This document shows positions 34,245-43,563 of a stretch of 64,000 nucleotides of DNA, in pieces. A model generated the notes under the pieces. The model had not been told where the DNA came from and did no database searches. It saw only the letters and a program-made list of their open reading frames with translations. Made by a program: the position numbers and the translations under genes. The DNA comes from DTU072 sp050309775 (lineage in GTDB: Bacteria; Bacillota; Clostridia; Christensenellales; DTU072), in the NCBI GenBank assembly GCA_050309775.1, contig JBNRMV010000008.1, positions 1 to 64,000 on the forward strand, given 5' to 3'. How positions within the stretch are numbered: position 1 is the stretch's first letter; each line of letters begins with the position of its first letter.

Positions 34245-35756
34245 TTATACACCAGTCTTTGAAGGTTCTTCTGCATTATCGGAGATCATGCCTTTTTTTG
34301 CGGCCTCTTCGGCATGCATTTGGGCAAGCTCAGCAAGTATGTTCTCTTTGCGTTTTCCTGTGTAGTTATCGAAAAACATTATTATGCTGGGGACAAAATT
34401 CCCTACTATTCCTGGGAGAGTTAGAAGATAAAATATTCTATGGAGAGTTTCAGCAGTTTGCGTAACTTCAATCGTTTGACCATTTATGTTCTGCGCACTT
34501 TTATAACCGATGATGGTTAGACCCATAGGGAGAAGAATGCTGGACAAAAGACCGTTAATTCTAGCCACCATAGAATGCATAGCGAAAACCATTCCGTCGC
34601 TCCTAACCGGTGTACCGTACTTTTTCCAAGTTTTCCACTCCATATACTCAGTACTGTCTGCAAGTATTATTTTTTTCGAAGCATGCATCATACCGTTCGG
34701 GAACCCCGAAATAGCAATCAGGACACCTACGACCAAAAACGATTGGTATCCGACAAGCAGTAAGAGTGAGAAACAAATACCGGAATAAAGGTAACCAAAT
34801 GCCATAATGCTGCGAGGAGATATTTTAGCAGCTATAACTGGAACTAGGAGCATACCTAGGTAATTTAGAACAACGCTAGCAGAGCCTACTACGGTTGAGA
34901 GCCAAAATGCGCCAAGAGTTTCCATATAGAAAAAGGCTAGAGCGCCGTAGCATATCTTTCGTATTGCTTCGGCTAACTCGGCACCAGAGACCAGCAACAG
35001 AGGTTTGTTTGAAAATATTGCCTTTGCGTTAAGAGCAACTTTTGGCTGTCTTATTGATATTGCAGGGTTTCTTTCTTTGTAGGTGAAATACGGCACTACC
35101 ATACCGACCAAACCTAGTAGTCCAAACACTAATGCTGCTATGAGATAAACGTATCCTTGCGCTGCGAAGTCTTCTTTATATATACTGATAAAAATTGGTA
35201 TTAAACCACCGGGCAAGGTGGTTCCCAAACTGGCGGCAAATTGCGCTAGCGTATAAAAGTTTTTCCTATCCTTGGGATCACTGCACATACGAACAGACAT
35301 TGTGGAAAGAGTCATATCATAAAAGTTGTCGGATATACTATAAATCAAGTAAAAGCAAAACACCCATATAATACGGAAGGTCATGCCCTGGGCAGGTACG
35401 ACGAACAGTAAAATAGATGACACCGCTATAGGAAAAGGTGTTAGCAGCAAGAAAGGCTTTGTTGCATTCCTTCTTTTTTTACCTAAACCTCTGTCAAGTA
35501 TAGTGCCAGCAACGGGGTCGCATAAGATATTTAATATTCTTGATACACCCATAAAAACGGTAATCATAGCCGCTTCGATGCCAACATATTTTGCAAGGAA
35601 TAAAGTTAAGAAAGTGCCTACTACATCCTGTCCCATCTCATTACCAAAACGACCACTGGCATAGCCTAACTGTTCTTTTAAGGTCAATGAGGGGTTGTTG
35701 ACCAACCGTTTGAAGCTGTTTTTCAATCTAACAAAAGGATTCTTGCTGCTTGACAT
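34245..35756 (-). CDS. GPH/MFS-type sugar (glycoside) carrier
   Basis: 503 residues with about 12 membrane helices. LGYASGRFGNEMGQDVVGTF and DPVAGTILDRGLGKKRRNAT are the conserved first loop of glycoside-pentoside-hexuronide cation symporters. The N- and C-termini are charged and cytoplasmic. It lies between the GH106-like and GH4 genes (gaps of about 100 bp, same strand) and probably brings in uronate-containing oligosaccharides, which the neighbours then cleave inside the cell. Confidence 0.9.
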   Translation of the reverse strand: MSSSKNPFVRLKNSFKRLVNNPSLTLKEQLGYASGRFGNEMGQDVVGTFLTLFLAKYVGIEAAMITVFMGVSRILNILCDPVAGTILDRGLGKKRRNATKPFLLLTPFPIAVSSILLFVVPAQGMTFRIIWVFCFYLIYSISDNFYDMTLSTMSVRMCSDPKDRKNFYTLAQFAASLGTTLPGGLIPIFISIYKEDFAAQGYVYLIAALVFGLLGLVGMVVPYFTYKERNPAISIRQPKVALNAKAIFSNKPLLLVSGAELAEAIRKICYGALAFFYMETLGAFWLSTVVGSASVVLNYLGMLLVPVIAAKISPRSIMAFGYLYSGICFSLLLLVGYQSFLVVGVLIAISGFPNGMMHASKKIILADSTEYMEWKTWKKYGTPVRSDGMVFAMHSMVARINGLLSSILLPMGLTIIGYKSAQNINGQTIEVTQTAETLHRIFYLLTLPGIVGNFVPSIIMFFDNYTGKRKENILAELAQMHAEEAAKKGMISDNAEEPSKTGV

Positions 35757-35856
35757 AAAATTATCCGCCTTTATATTTATTTAGATATTTCGGCTACAAA
35801 CAAAAAAATGCCTTAACCAAATTCATAAAAAACTATATTTCTATTTACGCTTATAT

Positions 35857-37302
35857 TTATTTTATTAACCAAGGCTCCAACACGTCATTGTTGCAATCAA
35901 TTAATTCATCGAAAAGCTTTGATTGAGTTTCCTCAGGTAAGCGCGCTACGGAAGGGTCTCTCATAAACACTTTACGTAAACCTTCCTTGTCCTGAGCGAA
36001 GAAAGCTTTGATAAAATCACGTTGATTCTCAGCATGCAAAATTACTCTCTCACGGAGAAATTCGCTCTTTATTTCGCCTGCATTCATTGGCTCTATCTTG
36101 TTTTCAGAAAACTTTGCGTTGGTCTCAACCGCAGTTCCCTCGGGAAGTCCGGGCGCTTGTCCACGATTTGGAATATTGACATTCGAAACTAGATCTCCCA
36201 ATCCATTGAGCGCTATCAGTTGAAGAACACCTTCCTCACCACTCTCTTTGATTTTGATTTTTCTCTTGCCATTCGCTAGCAAACGAAGCTGTTTACGCCT
36301 CATGAAATCTCTGAAAAGCCTGTTTCTTACGGTAGTCAATATAAAACCTGTTGTTCCGTAATGTTTCTTTTCAAGTGGAAGATATGTTTCGGGAATAAAC
36401 TCTGAAAGATGACGATCACCAGCAGCACCGAATATCCCATGCTTATCATAAATATCGAATTTGACAATATTTTTGAAGAACAGACGACGCCTTTCCTTAA
36501 ACATAGGTACAAACGCCTCGTAAATAGGCATAATGTCCTTTCCTTCGAAGGAAACTTCATTAATGAAAGTGAAGTGGTTAATCCCTTGAACATTTGTATG
36601 TATCTCATGTCGATCAGTCTTTGGGTGTTTGTAGGAAGAAAACCTTTTGCCGCATCTGCGAAGCGCCGCTTTTACGCCCTTGAGGTCACTTGCCAAAAAG
36701 GCTTTCTGCCCTTCGGCATCTAAAGCATTATAAATGTCAAGTATACCGCATATTAACTTTTGGCTACCAAAAACCTCGTGGCAACAACCGAAAGCTTTTA
36801 TTTCAGGGAAATTTTCAAACAGCGCATTTACGCACATTGACATGGGGTTGGTATAATTCAACACCCAAGCATTCGGGCAATTTTCTTTTATTTTTTCGGC
36901 AAAAAATTTAAAAAAGCCCAATGTGCGAAGAGCTCTGGAATAGCCACCAGGGCCTACAGTGTCCCCCACGGGTTGATAGATTCCGTACTTCTCGGCATAA
37001 TGCACATCGTAGTACATATTATGAAGTGTATATGGTAGTATTGATATCAGCACCACATCTGCGCCCGTCAGCGCCTTGTCTAGATCTGGCTCAACTACAC
37101 ATTTCCAATCAGATTTAATTGTGTCCTTGTTATCGACTACCATTTTGGCATAGTACTTCTCATTGAGTTCTGCCGCCTTGTTGTCTATGTCATAAAGACG
37201 GATAACTCCGCCAAGTTTGTCCTGCAACAACAGATCGGAAAAATATTTCTGCGCCCAGTTTTTGCTGCCGCCGCCAATATATGCAATAGTAATATTTTTC
37301 AT
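35857..37302 (-). CDS. GH4-family glycosidase (LplD-like, putative alpha-galacturonidase)
   Basis: 481 residues. MKNITIAYIGGGSKNWAQ is the NAD-binding start; VLNYTNPMSMC, FGCCHEVFGS (metal-binding Cys and catalytic region) and GINHFTFINEV (metal-binding His) are the GH4 active-site blocks. The CHE version rather than CHS/CHN resembles LplD-type alpha-galacturonidases and alpha-glucuronidases. GH4 enzymes use NAD+ and Mn2+ in an oxidation-elimination mechanism. The gene sits behind promoter module D (AGGAG before ATG) and feeds galacturonate towards the uxa enzymes. Exact substrate is inferred. Confidence 0.87.
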   Translation of the reverse strand: MKNITIAYIGGGSKNWAQKYFSDLLLQDKLGGVIRLYDIDNKAAELNEKYYAKMVVDNKDTIKSDWKCVVEPDLDKALTGADVVLISILPYTLHNMYYDVHYAEKYGIYQPVGDTVGPGGYSRALRTLGFFKFFAEKIKENCPNAWVLNYTNPMSMCVNALFENFPEIKAFGCCHEVFGSQKLICGILDIYNALDAEGQKAFLASDLKGVKAALRRCGKRFSSYKHPKTDRHEIHTNVQGINHFTFINEVSFEGKDIMPIYEAFVPMFKERRRLFFKNIVKFDIYDKHGIFGAAGDRHLSEFIPETYLPLEKKHYGTTGFILTTVRNRLFRDFMRRKQLRLLANGKRKIKIKESGEEGVLQLIALNGLGDLVSNVNIPNRGQAPGLPEGTAVETNAKFSENKIEPMNAGEIKSEFLRERVILHAENQRDFIKAFFAQDKEGLRKVFMRDPSVARLPEETQSKLFDELIDCNNDVLEPWLIK

Positions 37303-37333
37303 ATGTTGCTCCTAAAAAAGAATTTATTTGTAT

Positions 37334-37396
37334 ATTTTATCATAATGATACTAAACATTCTATATAAGAAATAGTATTTTATCAATAGATTACATA
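37334..37396 (-). promoter_or_regulatory. Shared promoter module D (GH4-carrier-GH106 operon)
   Basis: Minus strand: TATGTAAT (37396-37389), 15 bp, TATTTCTTATATAGAAT with TAGAAT at 37362-37357, 17-bp spacer, TAAAAT (37339-37334). Closely matches module A, which stands before the relic of this same GH4 gene. Confidence 0.72.
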
Positions 37397-37517
37397 TATA
37401 TTTGTTACGCAGGTTGCGCAACAACAGGTTTGCAAAGAAAGAAATCGGCGGCAGGGGAGCCGCCGATAATTCAATCAGTAATGCTTGTTGGGGACAATCA
37501 TGTTGTCAATTTTGATA

Positions 37518-38747
37518 CTATTTGTACAGTTTATAGGCTTGCGAATCGTCAAAGCGTTCACCGTTGATTATGTCGCCGAACTCGATTTCGCCGTCGGCTT
37601 TAATCGTATAGATGCTTGCGCCTTGATTGAGTTTATCGGATACCTTTTTTGTAACCGAGTTGTAGCTGTCATATCCCGAACCGCGATTGTAGCAAAGCCA
37701 TACACCTTTGTAACGAATTCTAAAATTATTTACATGGTCATGACCTACCACCACAGCTTGAGTGCTGCCAATCTTCAGTATTGCATCAAACAAGCCGCTG
37801 TTGTATTTTGGGCTGACTATTCCTTCTTTTTTCTCTCCAAAGGAAACAACGGTGCCGTCTGCTGCCTCCGCGCCAACATTCAAAGTTCCGTCTGCTTTTT
37901 TTGGGGCTGCCTCGTATGCGTCCTTGTATTCCGGAAATGGAATATGAAGAAACATCATTGATTTTACGCCCTCATCAAGCATAGCCGCACGCTCTTTGTA
38001 CCATGCAATTTGCGAAGGTTTTACATAGTCGGCGCTGCCTTTCTTAACATTGTATTTCTTGGCGTCCTCTTTGCTTATCTCGTTGCCGGAATCCAGGAAA
38101 AACAGCGATTGCGATACCGCTCCCCCTGTTGTTAATACATTTATTTGAGTGTTCCCATAGCCCCAGACTTTTTCGCCGTTTGCGGTAGTTTTGGTATCCT
38201 TTTCTATAAGACAATGCGGATATGATGCATAAATGTCTACAAAATCTTTGCGCGAAACGCTATGCATATTATCGCCTTCGTGATTTCCTAAAACGCCAAT
38301 CCAATACACGCCCAGTTTTTCAAAAACTTCGCAAAGCTGAATGATACGCACGCGGTTTGTTCTTCCTGTAATGACATCTCCTACGATGACGACTAAATCG
38401 GGCTTTTCAATTTGGATATTTTTTATTAAGAAGTCCATAGTAAACTTATTCTTTTTGCTATGCGTTGCTAAATGCGTATCGGAAAAGGACAAAATTTTGA
38501 GCGGCGTTGACGAAATTTGTCCTTCGTCGTCGGGTATGTATATGGAGGTAGGCTGCTCGCCCTCCGCGGCTTGTACCACAATGCGACTGCCCACCCGCTG
38601 TATTGCCCAAATATCAACATCAATTTTTATAGGTATGAAGATATGTAACAGCGTTCCCGTAATGGCAAGAGCAACAACAGTAACCACAGATGTGACAATC
38701 ATTATTATTGCTTTTTTGCTTAATTTCCTGGCTTTGTTATTATTCAT
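37518..38747 (-). CDS. Membrane-anchored metallophosphoesterase, copy 2
   Basis: 409 residues. N-terminal anchor at about 12-35, preceded by a basic start. Motifs in order: SFSDTHLATHSKKN, VGDVITGRTN, GNHEGD, FLHIPFPEY and VGHDHVN, so the metal site is complete. It contains an insert with ADGTLNVGAEAADGTVVSFG that copy 1 lacks. It follows the GH92 gene by 66 bp. Being the second such enzyme in this glycan island suggests that removal of a phosphate or phosphodiester is part of the pathway. Confidence 0.88.
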   Translation of the reverse strand: MNNNKARKLSKKAIIMIVTSVVTVVALAITGTLLHIFIPIKIDVDIWAIQRVGSRIVVQAAEGEQPTSIYIPDDEGQISSTPLKILSFSDTHLATHSKKNKFTMDFLIKNIQIEKPDLVVIVGDVITGRTNRVRIIQLCEVFEKLGVYWIGVLGNHEGDNMHSVSRKDFVDIYASYPHCLIEKDTKTTANGEKVWGYGNTQINVLTTGGAVSQSLFFLDSGNEISKEDAKKYNVKKGSADYVKPSQIAWYKERAAMLDEGVKSMMFLHIPFPEYKDAYEAAPKKADGTLNVGAEAADGTVVSFGEKKEGIVSPKYNSGLFDAILKIGSTQAVVVGHDHVNNFRIRYKGVWLCYNRGSGYDSYNSVTKKVSDKLNQGASIYTIKADGEIEFGDIINGERFDDSQAYKLYK

Positions 38748-38813
38748 GTAATCCTCCTCCCCAATGGCTTTGTAGATTTTGATTATTATGTTCTTAATTT
38801 TTCTGTAAAAATT

Positions 38814-40778
38814 TTAATATTTTATAAGGAGTTCTCCGCCTTCCTTTAGTGTGCCAATATCCGTTTGCCGGTCAGGCAGTTCCTTGCCGTTGAGCATTAC
38901 TCTTTTTATATGTTTGCCCTCGCCCCGTCCGATGGTTTTTATCGTCAATGCCTTTTCCAGAGATAGGGTTGCTTCGTCAAATTGCGGACTGCCGATAAGC
39001 ACTTGATTTGTTCCGATTACGGGGAAAAGCCCCAAAATATTTAAGGCAAGCCAAGAGGTCAGACCGCCGCTGTCGTCATTGCCGCACAGGCCACCGCTGC
39101 CCGTGTTAAAATTATATTTTATTACTTCATTTATTATATCTTCGCACTTGCCGTATTCGCCCAACTTATGGTACATATACATTGTTTCCATGTCGGTTTC
39201 GTTATTCAGTCCCTCAAAACGGCGATATCCGTTGCCTCTCTTCAAGACAACCCGATACGGCGTGGGAGAAGCAAAATTGACTACATCCTCCCCCTCAAAG
39301 CCAAAGAAGCCGTCCATTTCCTTAATTATTTGTTGTTTGTTACACTTTTTAAGACGCGGCTGTGTTGATGAAGAAACCCTAAAGCTGTAATTTATGTTGG
39401 TGCCTTCATAAAATTTCCGTCTTAAACCGCTTTTTAGCAATTCGTTTTTGTTATACAACCTTGCTTCGCGGTACTTTGCCGCCTCATGTATGTCCTGACT
39501 GAAATCAACTCCGCACGCAACCAAAGCATAATATGCGTCCAAAAAATCCAAATTGTGAGTGACATAGGGCTTGAAGAACTTTGCTCTTTTTGCGTGGTAC
39601 TCCACATCTTTTTTTGCCAGCGGCAACAATATGTCATAATCGGCTTTTATGGCGTACAGATAAGCCGTAGCAATGCAAAGCGACATCAGCGAAACCGCCT
39701 GCCTGGACTCTCTCGTACGCATGGCTTCCATAAGTTTTGAATTAGCAAACTGTCCGTTGACAAAGCACTTTTCCAGACCGTTTACGATAGTTGCCGCCTT
39801 ATCTGGATAAAGCATATACATTAAAGGGAAATGCGTTTTATACATATCCCACATAGTTGCCAAATCAAAAACAGGATACATGAAGTTATCGATACAAGGT
39901 TTTTTAAGCGCATTATATAGCGCGGTATAAAAGAGAATTTGCGTTCTTTCGTCGCCCTTAATTTTCACCACGGACAACGCCTTTTCCCATATGTCTTCCG
40001 CGCGTTTTTTTGCTTGCTCATAATTAAAACAAGACAAAGCCGCTTTTTCACAAGCTTCGTCAGCAGACACGAAGGAATAGCTTACGGACAGTGAAACCTT
40101 GTTTTTCTCAAAGGTCAGGAGGCAATCCCCGTTGTCTTTTTCAAAAACAAATGTGTCTTTTGAAGCCACTGCAAAAAACAACGGCATACCGTCTATATTT
40201 ACGCAAAATGTCAGCGTGTCGCCTATTTTTTGCTCTGTATACGCATAGCGGAACACTTTGCATCTTTTGCTTTGATTGTCCAGTCCGCCGTAATAAGGCA
40301 AAATTCTGATAGTCTTGTCTTTTTTTAATTCAAATTCATAATTAGCCGCCGCGCCGTCCAAGGCTACCTTAGCGTAATAATCGGCGGTGTCGGCTTCATA
40401 CCAACCGCATCCGCCTCTTTCTGTCAAAAGTTTTTGTTTGTCTTTTGACGGACAAATCATAAAGTAATTGTAAAAATTATTCAGAAAACCTGCTCCGCTG
40501 TGACTAAAATGAGTGAATCCTTTGATAAAATTCTCTTTAGCCATCTCCGTAGGCACGGAGCCATAGGAAGGATTATAAATGCCGTACCCCGAAGGATAGC
40601 CGCCGCTGTATGGAACTACACAAAAAGCCGAATTGGGCAAATAACATGCCGGAGAAAGGTTGCCTATCTGCGGCTTGAAAAAATACCATTTTCCCGATAG
40701 CTTGCCCTCCGAATCTTTCTTAAATGTCCGGCTGCCCCAAAACACATTGACAAAATCCACAGCTCTTTGTTCAGACAT
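38814..40778 (-). CDS. GH92-family alpha-mannosidase
   Basis: 654 residues from the ATG at 40778, which has AGGAGG 6 nt upstream; an in-frame ATG at 40823 lacks one. No signal peptide, so probably cytoplasmic. GH92 blocks are present: VDFVNVFWGS at the start, GYGIYNPSYGS, FTHFSHSGAGF, ATMWDMYKTHFPL in the (alpha/alpha)6 barrel, GNDDSGGLTSWLALNILGLFPV and the NQVLIGSPQFDEA end. GH92 enzymes are Ca2+-dependent exo-mannosidases acting on 1,2-, 1,3-, 1,4- or 1,6-linked mannose, some on mannose phosphodiesters, which would fit the adjacent phosphoesterase. The length is slightly below the usual ~700-750. Confidence 0.9.
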   Translation of the reverse strand: MSEQRAVDFVNVFWGSRTFKKDSEGKLSGKWYFFKPQIGNLSPACYLPNSAFCVVPYSGGYPSGYGIYNPSYGSVPTEMAKENFIKGFTHFSHSGAGFLNNFYNYFMICPSKDKQKLLTERGGCGWYEADTADYYAKVALDGAAANYEFELKKDKTIRILPYYGGLDNQSKRCKVFRYAYTEQKIGDTLTFCVNIDGMPLFFAVASKDTFVFEKDNGDCLLTFEKNKVSLSVSYSFVSADEACEKAALSCFNYEQAKKRAEDIWEKALSVVKIKGDERTQILFYTALYNALKKPCIDNFMYPVFDLATMWDMYKTHFPLMYMLYPDKAATIVNGLEKCFVNGQFANSKLMEAMRTRESRQAVSLMSLCIATAYLYAIKADYDILLPLAKKDVEYHAKRAKFFKPYVTHNLDFLDAYYALVACGVDFSQDIHEAAKYREARLYNKNELLKSGLRRKFYEGTNINYSFRVSSSTQPRLKKCNKQQIIKEMDGFFGFEGEDVVNFASPTPYRVVLKRGNGYRRFEGLNNETDMETMYMYHKLGEYGKCEDIINEVIKYNFNTGSGGLCGNDDSGGLTSWLALNILGLFPVIGTNQVLIGSPQFDEATLSLEKALTIKTIGRGEGKHIKRVMLNGKELPDRQTDIGTLKEGGELLIKY

Positions 40779-40849
40779 AAACCCTCCTATTGTGCCTCTG
40801 CGCTCGGCATATTTTCCGAGCAAAAAGCTATTTTTTGTTGCTATTGTAT

Positions 40850-41080
40850 TTTACCGCTTTGTTTTGACGCTCAGTTCTGCCGCCTTAAAAGCATCGTCTG
40901 CGTCATTGCCCCAAGCGCCGCCGCCATGGGTTTTTCTCCATTCTGCTCAGCAACTTTTTGTATGAGGCAAAAACCTCACACGCCAAATTGTATTCCTTTT
41001 TCTTTTGTTCGGCTTTTTCAGGATAAATATCCACAAGCGCAACAATTTTGCAGCGTTCGGGAAATTATAGAAAGCCTTAA
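40850..41080 (-). pseudogene. Decayed second copy of the two Gfo/Idh genes
   Basis: The minus strand contains FPERCKIVALVDIYPEKAEQ and EYNLACEV like residues ~25-57 of the 14129-15274 protein, jumps to EKPMAA (its residue ~95), and after another jump and a frameshift reads AFKAAELSVK, the end of the 13022-14107 protein. Two neighbouring genes have thus collapsed by internal deletions into ~230 bp. Gene order is the same as at 13-15.3 kb. Confidence 0.82.
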
Positions 41081-41112
41081 ATATGCGATTTTTTATTATT
41101 ATTATTTCTGCT

Positions 41113-41925
41113 CTATACGCCGCTGTATGCCAAGAAACCGCCGTCAATAGGCAAAACAATGCCGGTAATAAAAGCTGATTGCTCATAATCCAATAGAAAT
41201 TTGAGACCGCCAAGAAGTTCTGACGGCTCGCCGAACCTGCGCATAGGGGTTTGCGAAATAATTTTTTGCCCTCTGCTTGTCAGACTACCTTCTTTGGTCA
41301 AAAGCAAATCCCGGTTTTGATTTGTCACCAAAAACCCGGGAGCAATTGCGTTTACGCGAATGCCCGACGACGCAAAATATACGGCAAGCCATTGTGTGAA
41401 ATTGCTTATGCCTGCTTTGGCGGCGCTGTATGCCGGCACTCTTGTCATAGGACTGGGCGCGCTCATGGAAGAAATATTTATTATGCTGCTGCCCGGTCTG
41501 TCAATCATGTGACGGGCAAAAACCTGTGTCGGAATGACTGTTCCGATAAGATTCAGGTCAAATACAAATCTGAACCCCTGTGGGTCAAGGTCAAAAAAAC
41601 TCTTGACGCCTTCTCTGTAAGTTTCCTCATCAGTCGTTCCCTTGGCATTGTTTCCGCCTGCGCCGTTAATGAGAAAATCGCATTTGCCAAACGCTTTTTC
41701 AACAATTTCGGCAGCTGCCGAAACGCTTTCGGGCGACAGCACATTGCATTCTATTGCCATTGCTCTGCCACCGGACTTGTTTATGCTGTCGGAAACTTGC
41801 TCTGCCGCCGCCTTGTTGATGTCAAGCAACGCAACTTTTGCGCCGTTCTTGGCAAGCATTGATGCAAACTCGGCGCACAGCACACCGCCGCCGCCGGTAA
41901 TTACCGCAACTTTGTTTTGAAACAT
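41113..41925 (-). CDS. SDR-family oxidoreductase (mannonate/gluconate-type), copy 2
   Basis: 270 residues from the ATG at 41925 (GGAG 7 nt upstream); the frame is open further upstream to 42027, but that part has no ribosome site and no match in copy 1. SDR motifs: TGGGGVLC, NGAGG, INISSMSAPSP, YSAAKAG. It is near-identical in protein to copy 1 (15333-16145), including the C-terminal GGFLAYSGV. It lies behind promoter module E and ahead of the Gfo remnants and GH92. Presumably the same sugar-acid substrate. Confidence 0.88.
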   Translation of the reverse strand: MFQNKVAVITGGGGVLCAEFASMLAKNGAKVALLDINKAAAEQVSDSINKSGGRAMAIECNVLSPESVSAAAEIVEKAFGKCDFLINGAGGNNAKGTTDEETYREGVKSFFDLDPQGFRFVFDLNLIGTVIPTQVFARHMIDRPGSSIINISSMSAPSPMTRVPAYSAAKAGISNFTQWLAVYFASSGIRVNAIAPGFLVTNQNRDLLLTKEGSLTSRGQKIISQTPMRRFGEPSELLGGLKFLLDYEQSAFITGIVLPIDGGFLAYSGV

Positions 41926-42077
41926 AATCATTCTCCTATTCTTTTTTTCGTTTTTATTTATAGCTTCAATCAAATCGTTTATGGACGCAATACCACACTT
42001 CCCATTTCTCAATATCTTGCTTGGCATAGCTTATATGAGAAGTTAGGGTATCGTGGTTACAGTATTCTCTAATGATA

Positions 42078-42140
42078 TCTTACCACAGTACTTGTCAAAA
42101 TTATATATAAAAAAGCGTACAATATAAGAATATTACATAA
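42078..42140 (-). promoter_or_regulatory. Shared promoter module E (SDR copy 2)
   Basis: Minus strand: TATGTAAT (42140-42133), 15 bp, GCTTTTTTATATATAAT with TATAAT at 42106-42101 in the -35 position, 17-bp spacer, TAAGAT (42083-42078). The most divergent of the five copies, but spacing is kept. The leader to the SDR start is about 150 nt and holds no gene. Confidence 0.55.
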
Positions 42141-42338
42141 TTGTTCCGACGCCTTCCCGCAAAGTTTGTGCCGTATACTCATGACGAGATTATATAATTT
42201 TGAATGTGGCTAGTCAAGAATAAGACAAAAAGGCTTTTTATCTTAACCAAAAAGTATAAAACAGTTCGTTGTAAAAACAACGGACGCAACATTCAAACAA
42301 TGGTATAATAAAATTATAAAAAAGAAAGGAGGCGCGCC

Positions 42339-42653
42339 ATGGTAGAACAAGTTTTCAAATTATCGAAAGGAGATGAAAAGGTCATTGAAAGGCTTGTGAC
42401 GGATGACAACATTCATTATATGCATATGATTTTCAACCAAGATGAGGGACTGCCCGAACATTTTGCCAATTCAAATGTTTATATGACGGTAGTCCGCGGC
42501 AGACTGTCAATCGGAATTGACGAACAGGACTTACACGAATACGAGGCCGGAACGCTGTTAAAGATACCCTTCCGCGCAAAAATGAATGTAAAGAACCGTC
42601 ACGAGCAGACGCTGGAATTGATTGTTGTCAAAGCGCCTGCCCCCGGGAATTGA
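42339..42653 (+). CDS. Cupin-domain protein
   Basis: 104 residues forming a single cupin barrel. The metal motifs are partly degenerate: LPEHFANSNVYMTVVRGRLS and EYEAGTLLKIPFRAKMNV. It has AAAGGAGG before the ATG, with TATAAT at 42304-42309. First gene of a cupin-hemerythrin-CMD run, which suggests a part in oxygen or redox stress handling. Function otherwise unknown. Confidence 0.8.
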   Translation: MVEQVFKLSKGDEKVIERLVTDDNIHYMHMIFNQDEGLPEHFANSNVYMTVVRGRLSIGIDEQDLHEYEAGTLLKIPFRAKMNVKNRHEQTLELIVVKAPAPGN

Positions 42654-42683
42654 AACAAGCATAAAAAATAGAGGAATAAAAAA

Positions 42684-43226
42684 ATGGGAAGAGCAACCAC
42701 GGATTTGAGGAACGAACACAACGCTATACTTTTTGTGTTGAAGGTAGTCGACAAAATGATATATTCGGAAAAGGAGCAATCCGAGCTTTTGAAATATTAT
42801 GAAGAGCTGGTCTACTTCTTGAAGATTTTTGCCGACAAATGCCACCATGGCAAGGAAGAAAACTATTTGTTTAAGGAGCTTATAAACAAAGGCATTCCCA
42901 ATCAGGGAGGACCCGTCGGCGCCATGCTGTCCGAACATGAACTGGGCAGAAAATACATTGCCGAGATGACCCACAGCCTTGCCGCCAAGGATATCGTCGG
43001 CATAAACTCCGCTGCTGCAGCATACAGCAAATTGTTGCGCTTGCATATTGAGAAAGAAAACAATGTGCTTTTTCCCATAGCCGATAAGGTCATTGACGAG
43101 CGGCAGCAAGAGCATATGTTTGAACAATTTGAGCAATTTGAAGAAACCGTTATCGGACAGGGCGTCCATGACAAATTGCATGCAATGATTGATACATGGG
43201 CGGAAGTCTTTGGCGTAGAATGGTAG
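42684..43226 (+). CDS. Hemerythrin-domain protein
   Basis: 180 residues, a four-helix bundle with the di-iron ligands visible: RNEHNAILFVL, DKCHHGKEENYLF, LSEHELGRKYI and HIEKENNVLFPIAD. Such proteins bind O2, NO or peroxide and protect anaerobes. 30 bp after the cupin gene, same strand. Confidence 0.93.
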   Translation: MGRATTDLRNEHNAILFVLKVVDKMIYSEKEQSELLKYYEELVYFLKIFADKCHHGKEENYLFKELINKGIPNQGGPVGAMLSEHELGRKYIAEMTHSLAAKDIVGINSAAAAYSKLLRLHIEKENNVLFPIADKVIDERQQEHMFEQFEQFEETVIGQGVHDKLHAMIDTWAEVFGVEW

Positions 43227-43290
43227 GCCACATTGTAACAGAATCGGCTTTTTTATGAATAATATAAAACATATTCATAATAGGTAAAGT

Positions 43291-43503
43291 ATGAAACTTG
43301 ATGATAAAACAAAAGGGTTGGCGGCTGTGGCGGCGGCTGTCGGCGCCAACTGTGTGCCATGCTTCCGATGGCATTATAACAACTGCCTGAAGATGGGGGT
43401 TGCGGCGGAGGAATTGGACGAGATAATAAACCTTGCCGACATAATTAAGTCAATGCCCCAAAAGATGTTTAATGAAAATGTAGAAAAAATTCAATCAAAA
43501 TAG
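43291..43503 (+). CDS. AhpD-like carboxymuconolactone decarboxylase-family protein
   Basis: 70 residues. GANCVPCFRWHYNNC contains the CxxCxxxH redox centre of AhpD-like proteins, followed by the helix AAEELDEIINLADIIKSMP. It is shorter than typical CMD proteins (~100+) and probably multimerises. Third gene of the stress run, ended by a strong terminator. Confidence 0.85.
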   Translation: MKLDDKTKGLAAVAAAVGANCVPCFRWHYNNCLKMGVAAEELDEIINLADIIKSMPQKMFNENVEKIQSK

Positions 43504-43525
43504 TCATGCGCAGGTTTGTATTTTT

Positions 43526-43558
43526 AGAGAGCGCCCTTTTCGGGCGCTCTCTTTTTTT
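43526..43558 (+). terminator. Strong intrinsic terminator after the hemerythrin operon
   Basis: AGAGAGCGCCC (43526-43536) pairs with GGGCGCTCTCT (43542-43552), followed by TTTTTT. Confidence 0.93.
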
Positions 43559-43563
43559 GCGTA

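Noticed and set aside
41926..42027. Extended N-terminus of the second SDR
   Set aside because: No ribosome site there, no counterpart in the first copy, and a good GGAG precedes the ATG at 41925.
42558..43181. Minus-strand frame of 207 codons
   Set aside because: Runs through the hemerythrin gene, whose metal ligands are all present on the plus strand.
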